A stretch of 32,751 bases of DNA from an uncultured Nocardioidaceae bacterium (GTDB lineage Bacteria > Actinomycetota > Actinomycetes > Propionibacteriales > Nocardioidaceae): contig CADCUJ010000048.1 of the NCBI GenBank assembly GCA_902805855.1, positions 1 to 32,751 of the forward strand, written 5' to 3'. The first letter of the stretch is position 1. Each line of letters opens with the position of its first letter. Positions 7,835 through 15,872 of the stretch are shown piece after piece. A program made the translations under genes and the position numbers. The notes under the pieces are model-generated. The model did not search any database and had not been told where the DNA came from. It saw only the letters and a list, made by a program, of their open reading frames with translations.

Positions 7835-7928
7835 CCGTTATCGTCGTTGTCGGGGAGAGTCGGTGCCGCGGGGAGGCGCAGGCTCACACAGTCCGGACGG
7901 GGGAACCGGCCGGGGGGAAGTAACAGGT
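7835..7928 (+). ncRNA. Candidate structured 5' leader, possibly c-di-AMP (ydaO) riboswitch-like
   Basis: The leader contains GGACGGGGGAACCGGCC followed by GGGGGGAAGTAAC (7897-7924), an arrangement resembling the conserved GGGGAACC and GGGGUGAA blocks of the ydaO class. The ends can pair: CCGTTA near 7835 with TAACaGG at 7921-7927 (one bulged A). ydaO elements in actinobacteria usually precede cell-wall hydrolases, which this downstream gene is not. I matched this by eye from memory of the motif; it may equally be coding sequence from a GTG at 7863 or chance G-richness. Confidence 0.3.
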
Positions 7929-7934
7929 GTCGAC

Positions 7935-8174
7935 ATGGTTCCAGCCATGCCCGACCAGCGGCGTCGGCTCTCGCGGGCCTCGGCTTTGCTGGTGGTGGCT
8001 TCGGCGTCGGTCGCAGGGGGACTCGCAGCGGCCGACCCTAGCCTTCGAGCAGCCCTGCTGCCCGATCGCGGGACGGCTGGCTTGGTCGGCACCGTCGGAG
8101 CGTTCGGACTGGCGCTCGCCCTGGGGGAAGTGCTGCACGGCCGCTCGCGCCGGCCGCGGTACGAGAAGGGCTAG
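7935..8174 (+). CDS. Small hypothetical membrane protein
   Basis: Not recognised. From the ATG at 7935 it is 79 residues: a basic start (MPDQRRRLSR), a first hydrophobic stretch (ASALLVVASASVAGGLAAA), a short loop, a second one (GLVGTVGAFGLALALGEVLHG) and a basic tail (RSRRPRYEKG), consistent with two helices with both ends in the cytoplasm. A GTG at 7863, with GGGGAG 5 bases before it, would add 24 hydrophilic residues with no hydrophobic character; I prefer 7935 because those residues look like leader sequence. It is a single-gene unit followed by a strong hairpin. No function is proposed. Confidence 0.5.
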   Translation: MVPAMPDQRRRLSRASALLVVASASVAGGLAAADPSLRAALLPDRGTAGLVGTVGAFGLALALGEVLHGRSRRPRYEKG

Positions 8175-8194
8175 CGCCAGCCGTTCGCGACGGC

Positions 8195-8224
8195 GTGGGA
8201 GTGTCCGCACCCGGACACTCCCAC
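8195..8224. terminator. Perfect 12-bp hairpin between convergent genes
   Basis: GTGGGAGTGTCC (8195-8206) pairs with GGACACTCCCAC (8213-8224) around a 6-base loop. It lies between the ends of the small membrane protein gene (plus) and the SDR gene (minus), so it can act in both directions. Confidence 0.85.
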
Positions 8225-8251
8225 CATCACGTCCGGGGGCCATCCGGGGGG

Positions 8252-9019
8252 TCAGCGGGGGGACATCCGCAGGGCACCGTCCATCCGGATCGTCTCGCCG
8301 TTGAGGTAGTCGTGGTCGATGATCGCCAGCGCCAGGTCGGCGATCTCCTCGGGCCGGCCGAGCCGCTGCGGGAACGGCACACCCGCCGCGAGGGCCGCAC
8401 GGAACTCCTCGTTGACGGTGGCCAGCATCGGGGTCTCGACGATGCCCGGCGCGATGGTGCAGACCCGGATCCCGTACTGCGCCAGGTCACGTGCCGCCGG
8501 CAGGGTCAGCCCGACGATGCCGCCCTTGGAGGAGGCGTAGGCGGCCTGGCCGACCTGGCCGTCGTAGGCAGCGATGCTCGCGGTGTTGACGACGACCCCG
8601 CGCTGACCGTGGTCGTCGGGGTCGGTCCCGGCCATCTGCTCGGCGGCCAGGGCCAGCACGTTGAAGGTGCCGACGAGGTTCACCGAGACGACCTTCGCAT
8701 AGGCGTCGAGATCGTGGATCCCGCGCTTGCCGAGGATCCGCATCGAGGGCCCGATCCCAGCGCAGTTCACCACCGTGCGCAGTGGCCGGCCCGTGCTCGC
8801 GGCCCGTTCGACGGCGGGACGAACCTCGCTCGGGTCGGTCACGTCGGCTGCGACGTACTCGACACCTGACAACCGCTCCTCGGGGTCGACGGCCTCGACC
8901 TGCTCGGCGAGGTCGAGGGCGAAGACCCGCGCCCCCTTGGCCGCAAGCGCTCTGGATGTCGCGGCGCCGAGGCCGGAGGCCCCGCCGGTGACGATCGCGG
9001 CGGTGTTGTCGAGCTGCAT
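8252..9019 (-). CDS. Short-chain dehydrogenase, 3-hydroxyacyl-CoA dehydrogenase type II-like
   Basis: A 255-residue classical SDR. NAD binding: TGGASGLG at 11-18 with an acidic end to the second strand (ALDLAE), which favours NAD over NADP. Catalytic Ser148, Tyr161 and Lys165 (YASSK) are present, with the NCAGIG motif at 85-90. The overall pattern, especially GQRGVVVNTASIAAYDGQ and TIAPGIVETPML, is that of 17-beta-HSD10 / type II 3-hydroxyacyl-CoA dehydrogenases. The ATG at 9019 directly follows the TGA of the acyl-CoA dehydrogenase gene with no gap, so both enzymes are made together and probably act in consecutive steps of a fatty or branched-chain acyl-CoA degradation route. Confidence 0.88.
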   Translation of the reverse strand: MQLDNTAAIVTGGASGLGAATSRALAAKGARVFALDLAEQVEAVDPEERLSGVEYVAADVTDPSEVRPAVERAASTGRPLRTVVNCAGIGPSMRILGKRGIHDLDAYAKVVSVNLVGTFNVLALAAEQMAGTDPDDHGQRGVVVNTASIAAYDGQVGQAAYASSKGGIVGLTLPAARDLAQYGIRVCTIAPGIVETPMLATVNEEFRAALAAGVPFPQRLGRPEEIADLALAIIDHDYLNGETIRMDGALRMSPR

Positions 9020-10216
9020 TCAGGTCCTCTTCTCGGTGGTGACCGTGCCCCGGGCACCCTTGTCCAACGCTCGACCGATCACCATGCGCTGGATCTGGTT
9101 GGTCCCCTCGAAGATCTGCATGACCTTGGCCTCGCGCATGTAGCGCTCGACCGGGAAGTCGCGGGTGTAGCCGTAGCCCCCGAGCACCTGCACCGCGTCC
9201 GTGGTCACCTGCATCGCGTTGTCGGTGGCAACCATCTTCGCAACCGACGCCTCGGTGCTGAACGGCAGCCCCTGGTCCTTGCGGCGGGCCGCTGACAGGT
9301 ACGTCGCCCGGGCCGACTCCACCGCGGCGGCCATGTCCGCGAGCAGGAACGCGACCCCTTGGTGGTCGATGATCCTCTTGCCGAAGGTCTCCCGCTCCCT
9401 GGCGTAGGCAACAGCGTGGTCCAGTGCGCCCTGCGCGAGACCGGTCGCCACCGCGGCGATGCCGAGGCGTCCCGAGTCGAGGCCGGCGAGCGCGATCTTC
9501 AGACCCTCGCCTTCCTCTCCCAGGCGGCGCTCGACGGGCAGACGCACGTTCTCGAAGCGCATGGTCGCCACCGTCGAGGCGTCCAGCCCCATCTTGCGCT
9601 CGGGCCTGTCGGCCGAGATCCCCTCGGTATCACCAGGCACGAGGAAGCAGGAGATGCCCTCGCGGTCACCCTGCTGTCCGGAGGTACGTGCCATCACCTT
9701 GTAGAAGTCGGCTTCGCCGCCGTGCGTGATCCACGACTTCGCGCCGTTGAGCACGTAGACGGCATCGCCGCCGTCCTTCTCCAGGCGGGCGGTGGCGCGC
9801 ATCGCGGCGGGATCGGAGCCCGCGTGCGGCTCGGACAGGCAGTAGGCCCCGAGCAGGTCACCACCGACCATGTCGGGCAGCCACTGCTTGCGCTGCTGCT
9901 CGGTCCCCTTGGTGGCGAGCCCGAAGCAGGAGAGCACGTGAACCGAGACCCCCTCGCCGATGGTCGCCCAGACACTGGACAGCTCCTCGACCACCTGGAG
10001 GTACACCTCGTAGGGCTGGCCACCGCCGCCGTACTCCTCCGGGTAGGGCAGTCCGAGCAGTCCGGTCTGACCGAGCATCCGGAACATCTCGCGCGGGAAC
10101 TGCGAGCGTTCCTCGGCCTCGGCCGCCCGCGGAGCCAGCTCGTTGCGTGCCAGGTCACGGACCAGGTGGATCAGGTCGGTGGCCTCCTCGGTCGGCATCA
10201 CGCGGCTCGCAGGCAT
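9020..10216 (-). CDS. Acyl-CoA dehydrogenase
   Basis: A 398-residue FAD-dependent acyl-CoA dehydrogenase of usual family length. The N-terminal helical domain has the YPEEYGGGGQPYEVYLQVVEE region, the middle has CLSEPHAGSDPAAM and KSWITHGGEADFY, and the C-terminal helical domain ends with MQIFEGTNQIQRMVIGR, which holds the catalytic Glu. It oxidises acyl-CoA to enoyl-CoA and passes electrons to ETF; chain-length preference cannot be read. The ATG at 10216 is supported by a TAGAGT -10 on the minus strand 6 bases upstream. An internal Met at 10198 is the alternative. Co-transcribed with the SDR gene that follows. Confidence 0.94.
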   Translation of the reverse strand: MPASRVMPTEEATDLIHLVRDLARNELAPRAAEAEERSQFPREMFRMLGQTGLLGLPYPEEYGGGGQPYEVYLQVVEELSSVWATIGEGVSVHVLSCFGLATKGTEQQRKQWLPDMVGGDLLGAYCLSEPHAGSDPAAMRATARLEKDGGDAVYVLNGAKSWITHGGEADFYKVMARTSGQQGDREGISCFLVPGDTEGISADRPERKMGLDASTVATMRFENVRLPVERRLGEEGEGLKIALAGLDSGRLGIAAVATGLAQGALDHAVAYARERETFGKRIIDHQGVAFLLADMAAAVESARATYLSAARRKDQGLPFSTEASVAKMVATDNAMQVTTDAVQVLGGYGYTRDFPVERYMREAKVMQIFEGTNQIQRMVIGRALDKGARGTVTTEKRT

Positions 10217-10222
10217 GTAGAC

Positions 10223-10228
10223 ACTCTA
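10223..10228 (-). promoter_or_regulatory. -10 element TAGAGT for the acyl-CoA dehydrogenase operon
   Basis: On the minus strand TAGAGT ends 6 bases before the ATG at 10216 and no ribosome binding site lies between; likely leaderless. Confidence 0.5.
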
Positions 10229-10280
10229 GGAGGCCGGACGAGCGCCGGAATGTCGAGAGCGGCGGACCCGTTGCCCCGCA

Positions 10281-11603
10281 GTGAGCTCACCAACCGATGC
10301 CGGGCGGGTGGCCATGCTCGTCGGGTTGCTGTTCGGGCTCGCGGGGATGGGCAGCGCCTCGGTCGCCGTCGCCTTGCCGGCGCTGGCCGGCGACCTCGGG
10401 CTGAGCACCGGCGAGAGCGCCTGGGTGATCAGCCTCTACGCGCTGATGCTCGCCGTGGCGACGGCGGTGTACGGAAGGCTCTCCGACCTGGTCGGCATCC
10501 GGCTCCCTTTGCTGGGGGGCGTGCTGCTGATGGCCGTCGGCGCCGGCATCGGAGCCTGGGCGCCCTCGTACGAGCTGCTGCTGGTCGCCCGGCTGCTGCA
10601 GGGCACGGGCGCGGCTGCGGTGCCGACGCTCGGCGTGGCCATCATCAGCACTCGGTACGTCGGGTCGACCCGGGCTGCCGCGCTCGGCCGGGTCGCAGGT
10701 GTCGCCGCGGCTGTGGCCTGCCTGGGTCCGTTGGCCGGGGGTGGCCTGACCGACCTGGTGGGCTGGCGGGCCGTGATCGCGCTGCCGGCGGTGGGCCTGC
10801 TGGTCCTGCCACTGCTGTGGCGTGCGCTCTCGACGGAGGGGTCCGGCGCCCGGCTGGACCTGCCGGGTGCTGCGCTGGTGGCGGGCACGGCTGCTGGGCT
10901 GGTGCTGCTTGTCCAGTCCCCATCGGCCGGGTTCGAGGTCGCCTCCGTGGGCGCGTTGCTGCTGATCGTCGGACTTCCCAGTGTCACAGCACGCGTACGG
11001 CGCCGCCCGGAGGGCTTCCTGCCGCTGCGGGTGATCCGGAACTCGGTCGTCGTGCGCAGCGCGCTGGCTGCCTCCGCCATCCCTGCTGCATGGTTCGCGC
11101 TGCTGATCGCCGTGCCAGCGGTTCTCGTCGCCAGGGGCTGGCAGCCGTGGCACGTCGGCCTCGCCCTGGTCCCGAGCGCTGTTGCCGCGCTGGCCGCGCC
11201 CAAGGTGGCCGCACCCACCCTCCAGCGCCTCGGGCACCGCATGGCGCTCGTCGTATCCGGCAGCATCGCCTCCGGCGCACTGGTCGTCGCCGCGGTCGGC
11301 GCATCGGTCGGGTCGGCTGTCCTCCTGGTGATCGCCGTGGTCGCGGTCACCGGTGCGTTCGGGCTCGGCCAGCCCGCCCTGATCGCGGCGGTCGGTGAGT
11401 CGGTGTCGGACGACGTGCGCGGTGTTGCTCTCGGCGTGGCGACCTTGATGTTCCTGGTCGGCGGTGGCGTCGGGTCCGCTGTGGTGGGTGGCTTCGGGGA
11501 CGTGGTCGGCATCGGTTGGAGCCTGCTGCTGCTGTCGGCCCTGCCCGTCGTCGGCGTGGCCGTGCTCACCTCGCGCCGCCGGCCGGCACGTTCGGCGGCG
11601 TGA
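10281..11603 (+). CDS. MFS transporter, drug-export (DHA2-like) type
   Basis: A 440-residue polytopic membrane protein of the major facilitator superfamily with about 12-14 hydrophobic helices. The motif-A-like loop is YGRLSDLVGIRLPLL after the second helix, and helix 1 reads GLLFGLAGMGSASVAVALPALA. LLQGTGAAAVPTLGVAII and GPLAGGGLTDLVGWRAVI match motifs B and C of proton-driven drug exporters. Substrate unknown. The GTG at 10281 has no obvious ribosome binding site; GTG 10308 or ATG 10314 are alternatives that keep all helices. It is transcribed alone, divergent from the acyl-CoA dehydrogenase gene and convergent with typA (22 bases between ends). Confidence 0.88.
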   Translation: MSSPTDAGRVAMLVGLLFGLAGMGSASVAVALPALAGDLGLSTGESAWVISLYALMLAVATAVYGRLSDLVGIRLPLLGGVLLMAVGAGIGAWAPSYELLLVARLLQGTGAAAVPTLGVAIISTRYVGSTRAAALGRVAGVAAAVACLGPLAGGGLTDLVGWRAVIALPAVGLLVLPLLWRALSTEGSGARLDLPGAALVAGTAAGLVLLVQSPSAGFEVASVGALLLIVGLPSVTARVRRRPEGFLPLRVIRNSVVVRSALAASAIPAAWFALLIAVPAVLVARGWQPWHVGLALVPSAVAALAAPKVAAPTLQRLGHRMALVVSGSIASGALVVAAVGASVGSAVLLVIAVVAVTGAFGLGQPALIAAVGESVSDDVRGVALGVATLMFLVGGGVGSAVVGGFGDVVGIGWSLLLLSALPVVGVAVLTSRRRPARSAA

Positions 11604-11625
11604 CGTAGGTCGCTGCGCGTGTCGG

Positions 11626-13518
11626 TCAGCCGCGGCGGGCGCGGGCGGCGGTCTTGGCGCGCTCGTTCCGGTCCAGCACCACCTTCCGGATGCGAATCGC
11701 GTCCGGGGTCACCTCGACGCATTCATCCTCACGGCAGAACTCCAGGCACTGCTCCAGGGAGAGCCGGCGGGGAGGCACCAGCTTCTCGAAGTTGTCCGCG
11801 GTGGAGGAGCGGATGTTGGTCTGCTGCTTCTCCTTGGTGATGTTCACGTCCATGTCGTCGGCGCGGGAGTTCTCGCCGACGATCATCCCCTCGTAGACCT
11901 CGGTCGTCGGCTCCACGAACAGCGTCCCGCGCTCCTGCAGGTTGGTCATCGCGTACGACGTCGCGGCTCCCGACCGGTCCGCGACGAGAGAGCCGGAGGC
12001 ACGGGACCTGATGTCGCCGGCCCATGGCTCGTACCGCTCGAACACGTGGTGCGCGATACCGGTGCCGCGCGTATCGGTCAGGAACTCGGTGCGGAAGCCG
12101 ATCAGGCCGCGCGCCGGGACCAGGTAGTCCATCCGGACCCACCCGGTGCCGTGGTTGGTCAGCTGCTCCATCCGGCCCTTGCGGACGGCGAGCAGCTGGG
12201 TGATCGCGCCGAGGTACTCCTCCGGCGCGTCGATGGTCAGCCGCTCGACCGGCTCGTGCCTCTTGCCGTCGATCTCTCGGCTCACCACCTGCGGCTTGCC
12301 CACCGTCAGCTCGTAGCCCTCGCGGCGCATCTGCTCGACCAGGATCGCCAGTGCCAGCTCCCCACGGCCCTGCACCTCCCAGGTGTCGGGTCGCTCGGTG
12401 CTCTCCACCCGGATCGAGACGTTGCCGACGAGCTCCTTGTCGAGCCGGTCCTTGACGAGCCTTGCGGTCACCTTGGTGCCCTTCCCCCGACCGGCCAGTG
12501 GCGAGCTGTTGGTCCCGATCGTCATCGAGATGGCCGGCTCGTCGACGGTGATCAGCGGCAGTGGAACCGGGCGGTCGAGGTCGGCCAGTGTCTCGCCGAT
12601 CATGATGTCCGGGATGCCGGCGATCGCGACGATGTCACCGGGCCCCGCCTCGACGCCAGGCTTGCGCTCGAGTGCCTCGGTGACCAGCAGCTCGGTGATC
12701 TTGACCGACCGCTGGCTGCCGTCGCGTCGCATCCAGGCGACGGTCTGGTTCTTCTTCAGCGTGCCCTCGTGCACCCGAAGCAGCGCCAGCCGGCCCAGGA
12801 AGGGGCTCGCGTCCAGGTTGGTGACGTGCGCCTGCAGCGGCTTGTCGGGCGTGTAGGTCGGCGCGGGGATCGACTCGACGATGGTGCGGAACAGCGGTTC
12901 CAGGTCGTCGGAGGCGGGTAGCTCACCGTTCCCGGGCGGGTCGGTCGAGGCACGGCCGGCCTTGGCCGAGGCGTAGACGACCGGGAAGTCCAGCGCGTCC
13001 TGGCTGTGCGAGTCGTCCAGCAGGTCCAGGAACAGCTCGTAGGTCTCCTCGACGACCTCGTCGATCCGCGAGTCGGGCCGGTCGACCTTGTTGACCACGA
13101 GCACCACCGGCATGTCAGCGTTGAGAGCCTTGCGCAGCACGAACCGGGTCTGCGGCAACGGCCCTTCGGAGGCGTCGACGAGGAGAACGATCCCGTCCAC
13201 CATCGACAGGCCGCGCTCGACCTCACCGCCGAAGTCGGCGTGCCCGGGGGTGTCGATGATGTTGATCGTCATCGGGCGTCCCCCGGCGGCGTCTCCGCGG
13301 TACCTCACCGCCGTGTTCTTGGCCAGGATGGTGATGCCCTTCTCGCGCTCCAGCTCGCCGGTGTCCATCACCCGCTCTTCGGCGTCGCCAGGGGCCCGGT
13401 GCTCGGCGAACGCACCCGACTGACGCAGCATCGCGTCGACCAGAGTGGTCTTGCCGTGGTCGACGTGCGCGACGATCGCGACGTTGCGCAGGTCACTGCG
13501 CCTCATGGTTTCGGGCAT
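11626..13518 (-). CDS. typA: Ribosome-associated GTPase BipA/TypA
   Basis: A translational GTPase of about 630 residues that binds the 70S ribosome and supports ribosome assembly and stress growth. GTPase motifs: [13 protein letters not shown] (G1) near the N-terminus, [12 protein letters not shown] (switch I), [14 protein letters not shown] (G3) and [10 protein letters not shown] (G4). EF-G-like domains follow, with the BipA-specific C-terminal region ([11 protein letters not shown]-type [19 protein letters not shown] and [20 protein letters not shown]). ATG at 13518 gives [18 protein letters not shown]; the ATG at 13506 is possible. A longer in-frame start at 13599 is unlikely because it adds 27 residues not found in the family. 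Convergent with the MFS gene, divergent from sir2. Confidence 0.96.
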   Translation of the reverse strand: MPETMRRSDLRNVAIVAHVDHGKTTLVDAMLRQSGAFAEHRAPGDAEERVMDTGELEREKGITILAKNTAVRYRGDAAGGRPMTINIIDTPGHADFGGEVERGLSMVDGIVLLVDASEGPLPQTRFVLRKALNADMPVVLVVNKVDRPDSRIDEVVEETYELFLDLLDDSHSQDALDFPVVYASAKAGRASTDPPGNGELPASDDLEPLFRTIVESIPAPTYTPDKPLQAHVTNLDASPFLGRLALLRVHEGTLKKNQTVAWMRRDGSQRSVKITELLVTEALERKPGVEAGPGDIVAIAGIPDIMIGETLADLDRPVPLPLITVDEPAISMTIGTNSSPLAGRGKGTKVTARLVKDRLDKELVGNVSIRVESTERPDTWEVQGRGELALAILVEQMRREGYELTVGKPQVVSREIDGKRHEPVERLTIDAPEEYLGAITQLLAVRKGRMEQLTNHGTGWVRMDYLVPARGLIGFRTEFLTDTRGTGIAHHVFERYEPWAGDIRSRASGSLVADRSGAATSYAMTNLQERGTLFVEPTTEVYEGMIVGENSRADDMDVNITKEKQQTNIRSSTADNFEKLVPPRRLSLEQCLEFCREDECVEVTPDAIRIRKVVLDRNERAKTAARARRG

Positions 13519-13598
13519 GCGGGCACGGTTTCGCTCTCGATGAGGGTTGCCGGGCCCGACCGGCCCCAGCGCGTCAAAGTGTATCGGCCGGACCGGCA

Positions 13599-13604
13599 TA
13601 TCCT
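13599..13604 (+). promoter_or_regulatory. -10 element TATCCT for sir2
   Basis: TATCCT ends 6 bases before the ATG at 13611; leaderless start likely. The same hexamer and spacing occur before the iron-regulated gene at 16734. Confidence 0.5.
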
Positions 13605-13610
13605 CGCCGG

Positions 13611-14381
13611 ATGGAGGAGCTGACCGCTCTGCTGCACAGCAGTCGGCGGATCGTCGCGTTCACCGGGGCCGGGATCTCCACGGAGTCCGGGATCCCGGAC
13701 TTCCGGTCTCCGGGCGGGGTATGGACCCGGTACGACCCGCGAGACTTCACCTTCGACAGGTACGTCGCCTCCGCGGACGTCCGGGAGCGGGCGTGGCGGA
13801 TGCGACGTGAGTTCTCCGACGCCGGCTACCGCCCCAACGCAGCACACCGCGCGCTGGCTCGGCTGGAGGAGGCCGGCCGGCTTCGCGGGGTGGTCACCCA
13901 GAACATCGATGGGCTGCACCAGCTGGCCGGGTCCTCCCGGGTCGTGGAGATCCACGGGACCGCCCGCGAGGTGATGTGCATCGGTGCGGCCCCCCGCGCA
14001 GGCATGCCCGCCGGCTGTGGGTTCACCGCGGCGCACGAGTGGGCGATCGCCCGAGTCGACGACGGGGACCCCGACCCGTCGTGCCCGGACTGCGGCGGGC
14101 TGGTGAAGTCCTCGACCGTCTCATTCGGCCAGGTGCTCGCACCCGACGTGCTCGAGGATGCGTCCCTGCTCGCCGAGTCGGCCGACCTGATGGTCGCCGT
14201 CGGCTCTTCGCTGGTGGTCCGGCCGGCGGCGGACCTGCCACTCGCGGCCGTCCAGAACGGCTCCCGTCTGGTCATCGTGAACGACGAGCCGACCCCGCTC
14301 GACGACGCCGCCGACCTCGTGCTGCGCGGCCGTGCCGGGGAGGTGCTCGGGCCGGCGGTTGAGGAGCTGCTCGGGCCATGA
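13611..14381 (+). CDS. NAD-dependent protein deacylase, Sir2 family
   Basis: A 256-residue sirtuin that removes acyl groups from lysines, using NAD and releasing O-acyl-ADP-ribose. Motifs: [16 protein letters not shown] at 19-34, TQNIDGLH at 96-103, catalytic His115 in EIHGTA, and [14 protein letters not shown] near residue 200. The zinc site has Cys123, Cys136, Cys158 and Cys161; the first pair is spaced CX12C instead of the usual CX2C, due to a short Ala/Pro/Gly insertion. No Tyr/Arg pair typical of the desuccinylase class is evident at the usual place, so deacetylase-like activity is likely. ATG at 13611 fits the -10 spacing. Confidence 0.93.
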   Translation: MEELTALLHSSRRIVAFTGAGISTESGIPDFRSPGGVWTRYDPRDFTFDRYVASADVRERAWRMRREFSDAGYRPNAAHRALARLEEAGRLRGVVTQNIDGLHQLAGSSRVVEIHGTAREVMCIGAAPRAGMPAGCGFTAAHEWAIARVDDGDPDPSCPDCGGLVKSSTVSFGQVLAPDVLEDASLLAESADLMVAVGSSLVVRPAADLPLAAVQNGSRLVIVNDEPTPLDDAADLVLRGRAGEVLGPAVEELLGP

Positions 14382-14431
14382 CGGCCGTTCGCCGGCAGCC
14401 CGCCGGGTTTACTTCAGTCCGTGGCAGCGGG

Positions 14432-14437
14432 TAGGCC
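14432..14437 (+). promoter_or_regulatory. Possible -10 TAGGCC for the M4 peptidase gene
   Basis: TAGGCC ends 6 bases before the ATG at 14444. The last base is not the usual T, so the call rests mainly on spacing and absence of a ribosome binding site. Confidence 0.3.
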
Positions 14438-14443
14438 TGACCC

Positions 14444-15796
14444 ATGACCACGTGCCGGTTCATCCCGCCGTACCTCGTCCAGCAGATCGCCTCGGTACAA
14501 GACGACGCCGACCTGGCCCACCGGGGGCAGAGCACGCTCGCCATCGACGAGCAGCTGCGCAGGAGACGGCTCATCGGTCCGCCGAGGGTCGAGGCGGTGC
14601 CCGGGGCTGCGTCGCGGGACACCGGCGAGGACGCGTGGACGATCCACACCGCCTCGAACGGGACGTCGCTACCGGGTCGGCCGGTGCGGTCGGCCGGTGA
14701 AGACAAGTCCGGCGACGTCGTGGTGGACGAGGCGTACGCCGGCGTGGTCGCGTCCCTGGGGCTTTTCCGAGACGAGTACGGGCGATCGTCGTACGACGAC
14801 CGCGGAGCCCCGGTGGTCGCCACCGTGCATTACGAGCAGGAGTACGTCAACGCGTTCTGGGACGGGCGCCAGCTGGTCTTCGGCGACGGTGACGGCAAGC
14901 TCTTCGCGCGGTTCACCAAGCCGGTCGACGTGCTGGCGCACGAGTTCACGCACGCCGTCACCCAGCACACCTCCGGGTTCGTCTACGAGGGGCAGCCCGG
15001 AGCACTGAACGAGTCGATGTCCGACGTCTTCTCCGCGTGCGTGAAGCAGCGACTGATCGGCCAGTCTGCCGCCGAGGCCGACTGGCTGGTGGGCGAAGGC
15101 ATCTTCGCGCCGAGCGTGCAGGGCCGTGCGCTTCGATCGATGTCCGAGCCCGGCACCGCCTACGACGACCCCAAGGTCGGCCGGGACCGCCAGGTCGCGC
15201 ACCTCTCGGACTACGTGGACACCGCCGACGACAACGGGGGAGTGCACATCAACTCCGGCATCCCGAACCGGGCCTTCTACCTCGCCGCGACCGGCATCGG
15301 CGGCTCGTCGTGGGAGGTCACCGGCCGGATCTGGTACGCCGCACTCACCTCGGGCCTCGGCGCGGACGCAGACTTCGCTGCCTTCGCCGAGGCCACGGTG
15401 GCCGCCGCGGATGAGACCGGCGTGGACTCGGTGCGTGAGGCGGTCACCAATGCCTGGACCGAGGTCGGAGTGGAACCGGGTTCGCGCCGCAGCGATGCCG
15501 GTCGGCCCAGCAGACCTCGGCGACCACGTCGGCGGGTGGCGGTCCGCCGGTCCGGCGGGATCGCCGGGATGACCACGGCCGGCGAGGTCGACCTGGACAC
15601 CGATCCGCGCTCGGAGGAGGTGCGGCAGCTGGCCGAGCGCATCGACTTCGCCTCCCTTGCCGGCTCAACGGACCAGCCCGACCGGTACGTCTATGCCATC
15701 GACCTGGAGGAGGAGGAGTTCGTGGTCGGGGAGCAGGCGCTGACCCCGGAGCTGTCTCGCCTGGTCTCCCTGGTGCTCGACCAACCCCCCCGTTGA
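14444..15796 (+). CDS. M4 (protealysin-type) metallopeptidase fused to a C-terminal emfourin-like domain
   Basis: A 450-residue protein. Residues 1-50 resemble the short protealysin propeptide (CRFIPPYLVQQIA); there is no signal peptide, as in protealysins. The catalytic domain has NAFWDGRQLVFGDGDG, the zinc motif HEFTH at 166-170 with the downstream Glu in ALNESMSDVF, and VHINSGIPNRAFYL with the active-site His near 268. After an Arg/Pro-rich linker (about 345-360), residues 362-450 match the emfourin pattern: VAVRRSGGIAGM, an Asp/Glu-rich helix ending in RIDFASLA, DRYVYAIDL and a terminal helix LTPELSRLVSLVL. Emfourins are protein inhibitors of M4 peptidases, normally encoded next to the enzyme. 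Its stop codon is in the first 21-bp repeat. Confidence 0.88.
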   Translation: MTTCRFIPPYLVQQIASVQDDADLAHRGQSTLAIDEQLRRRRLIGPPRVEAVPGAASRDTGEDAWTIHTASNGTSLPGRPVRSAGEDKSGDVVVDEAYAGVVASLGLFRDEYGRSSYDDRGAPVVATVHYEQEYVNAFWDGRQLVFGDGDGKLFARFTKPVDVLAHEFTHAVTQHTSGFVYEGQPGALNESMSDVFSACVKQRLIGQSAAEADWLVGEGIFAPSVQGRALRSMSEPGTAYDDPKVGRDRQVAHLSDYVDTADDNGGVHINSGIPNRAFYLAATGIGGSSWEVTGRIWYAALTSGLGADADFAAFAEATVAAADETGVDSVREAVTNAWTEVGVEPGSRRSDAGRPSRPRRPRRRVAVRRSGGIAGMTTAGEVDLDTDPRSEEVRQLAERIDFASLAGSTDQPDRYVYAIDLEEEEFVVGEQALTPELSRLVSLVLDQPPR

Positions 15797-15872
15797 GATG
15801 GGGCCCGTGCCGGTTGAGATGGGGCCCGTGCGGGTTGAGATGGGGCCCGTGCCGGTTGAGATGGGCCCCGGG
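15791..15872 (+). repeat. 21-bp tandem repeat array, first locus (about 4 units)
   Basis: Units begin TTGAGATGGGGCCCGTGC and start at 15793, 15814, 15835 and 15856, exactly 21 bases apart. Three are near-identical; the fourth changes after TTGAGATGGG to CCCCGGG. The TGA of the first TTGAG is the stop codon of the peptidase gene, and the fourth unit runs into the TAG of the convergent SDR gene. The same unit occurs at 32634-32751. No spacers, so not CRISPR. Confidence 0.95.

Noticed and set aside
7927-8304. Alternative frame starting at GTG 7927 in front of the SDR gene
   Set aside because: Arg/Ser/Trp-rich translation, runs through the strong hairpin terminator and into the convergent SDR gene.
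9359-11398. 679-codon plus-strand open frame across the acyl-CoA dehydrogenase and MFS genes
   Set aside because: Shadow of the real genes: no recognisable domain, Arg/Gly-rich composition, and overlap with well-supported coding sequence.
13519-13599. N-terminal extension of TypA to an ATG at 13599
   Set aside because: Adds 27 residues not seen in the family and would overlap the sir2 promoter; the conserved N-terminus begins at 13518 or 13506.
15791-15872. CRISPR array
   Set aside because: Units are directly adjacent with no unique spacers and there are no cas genes.
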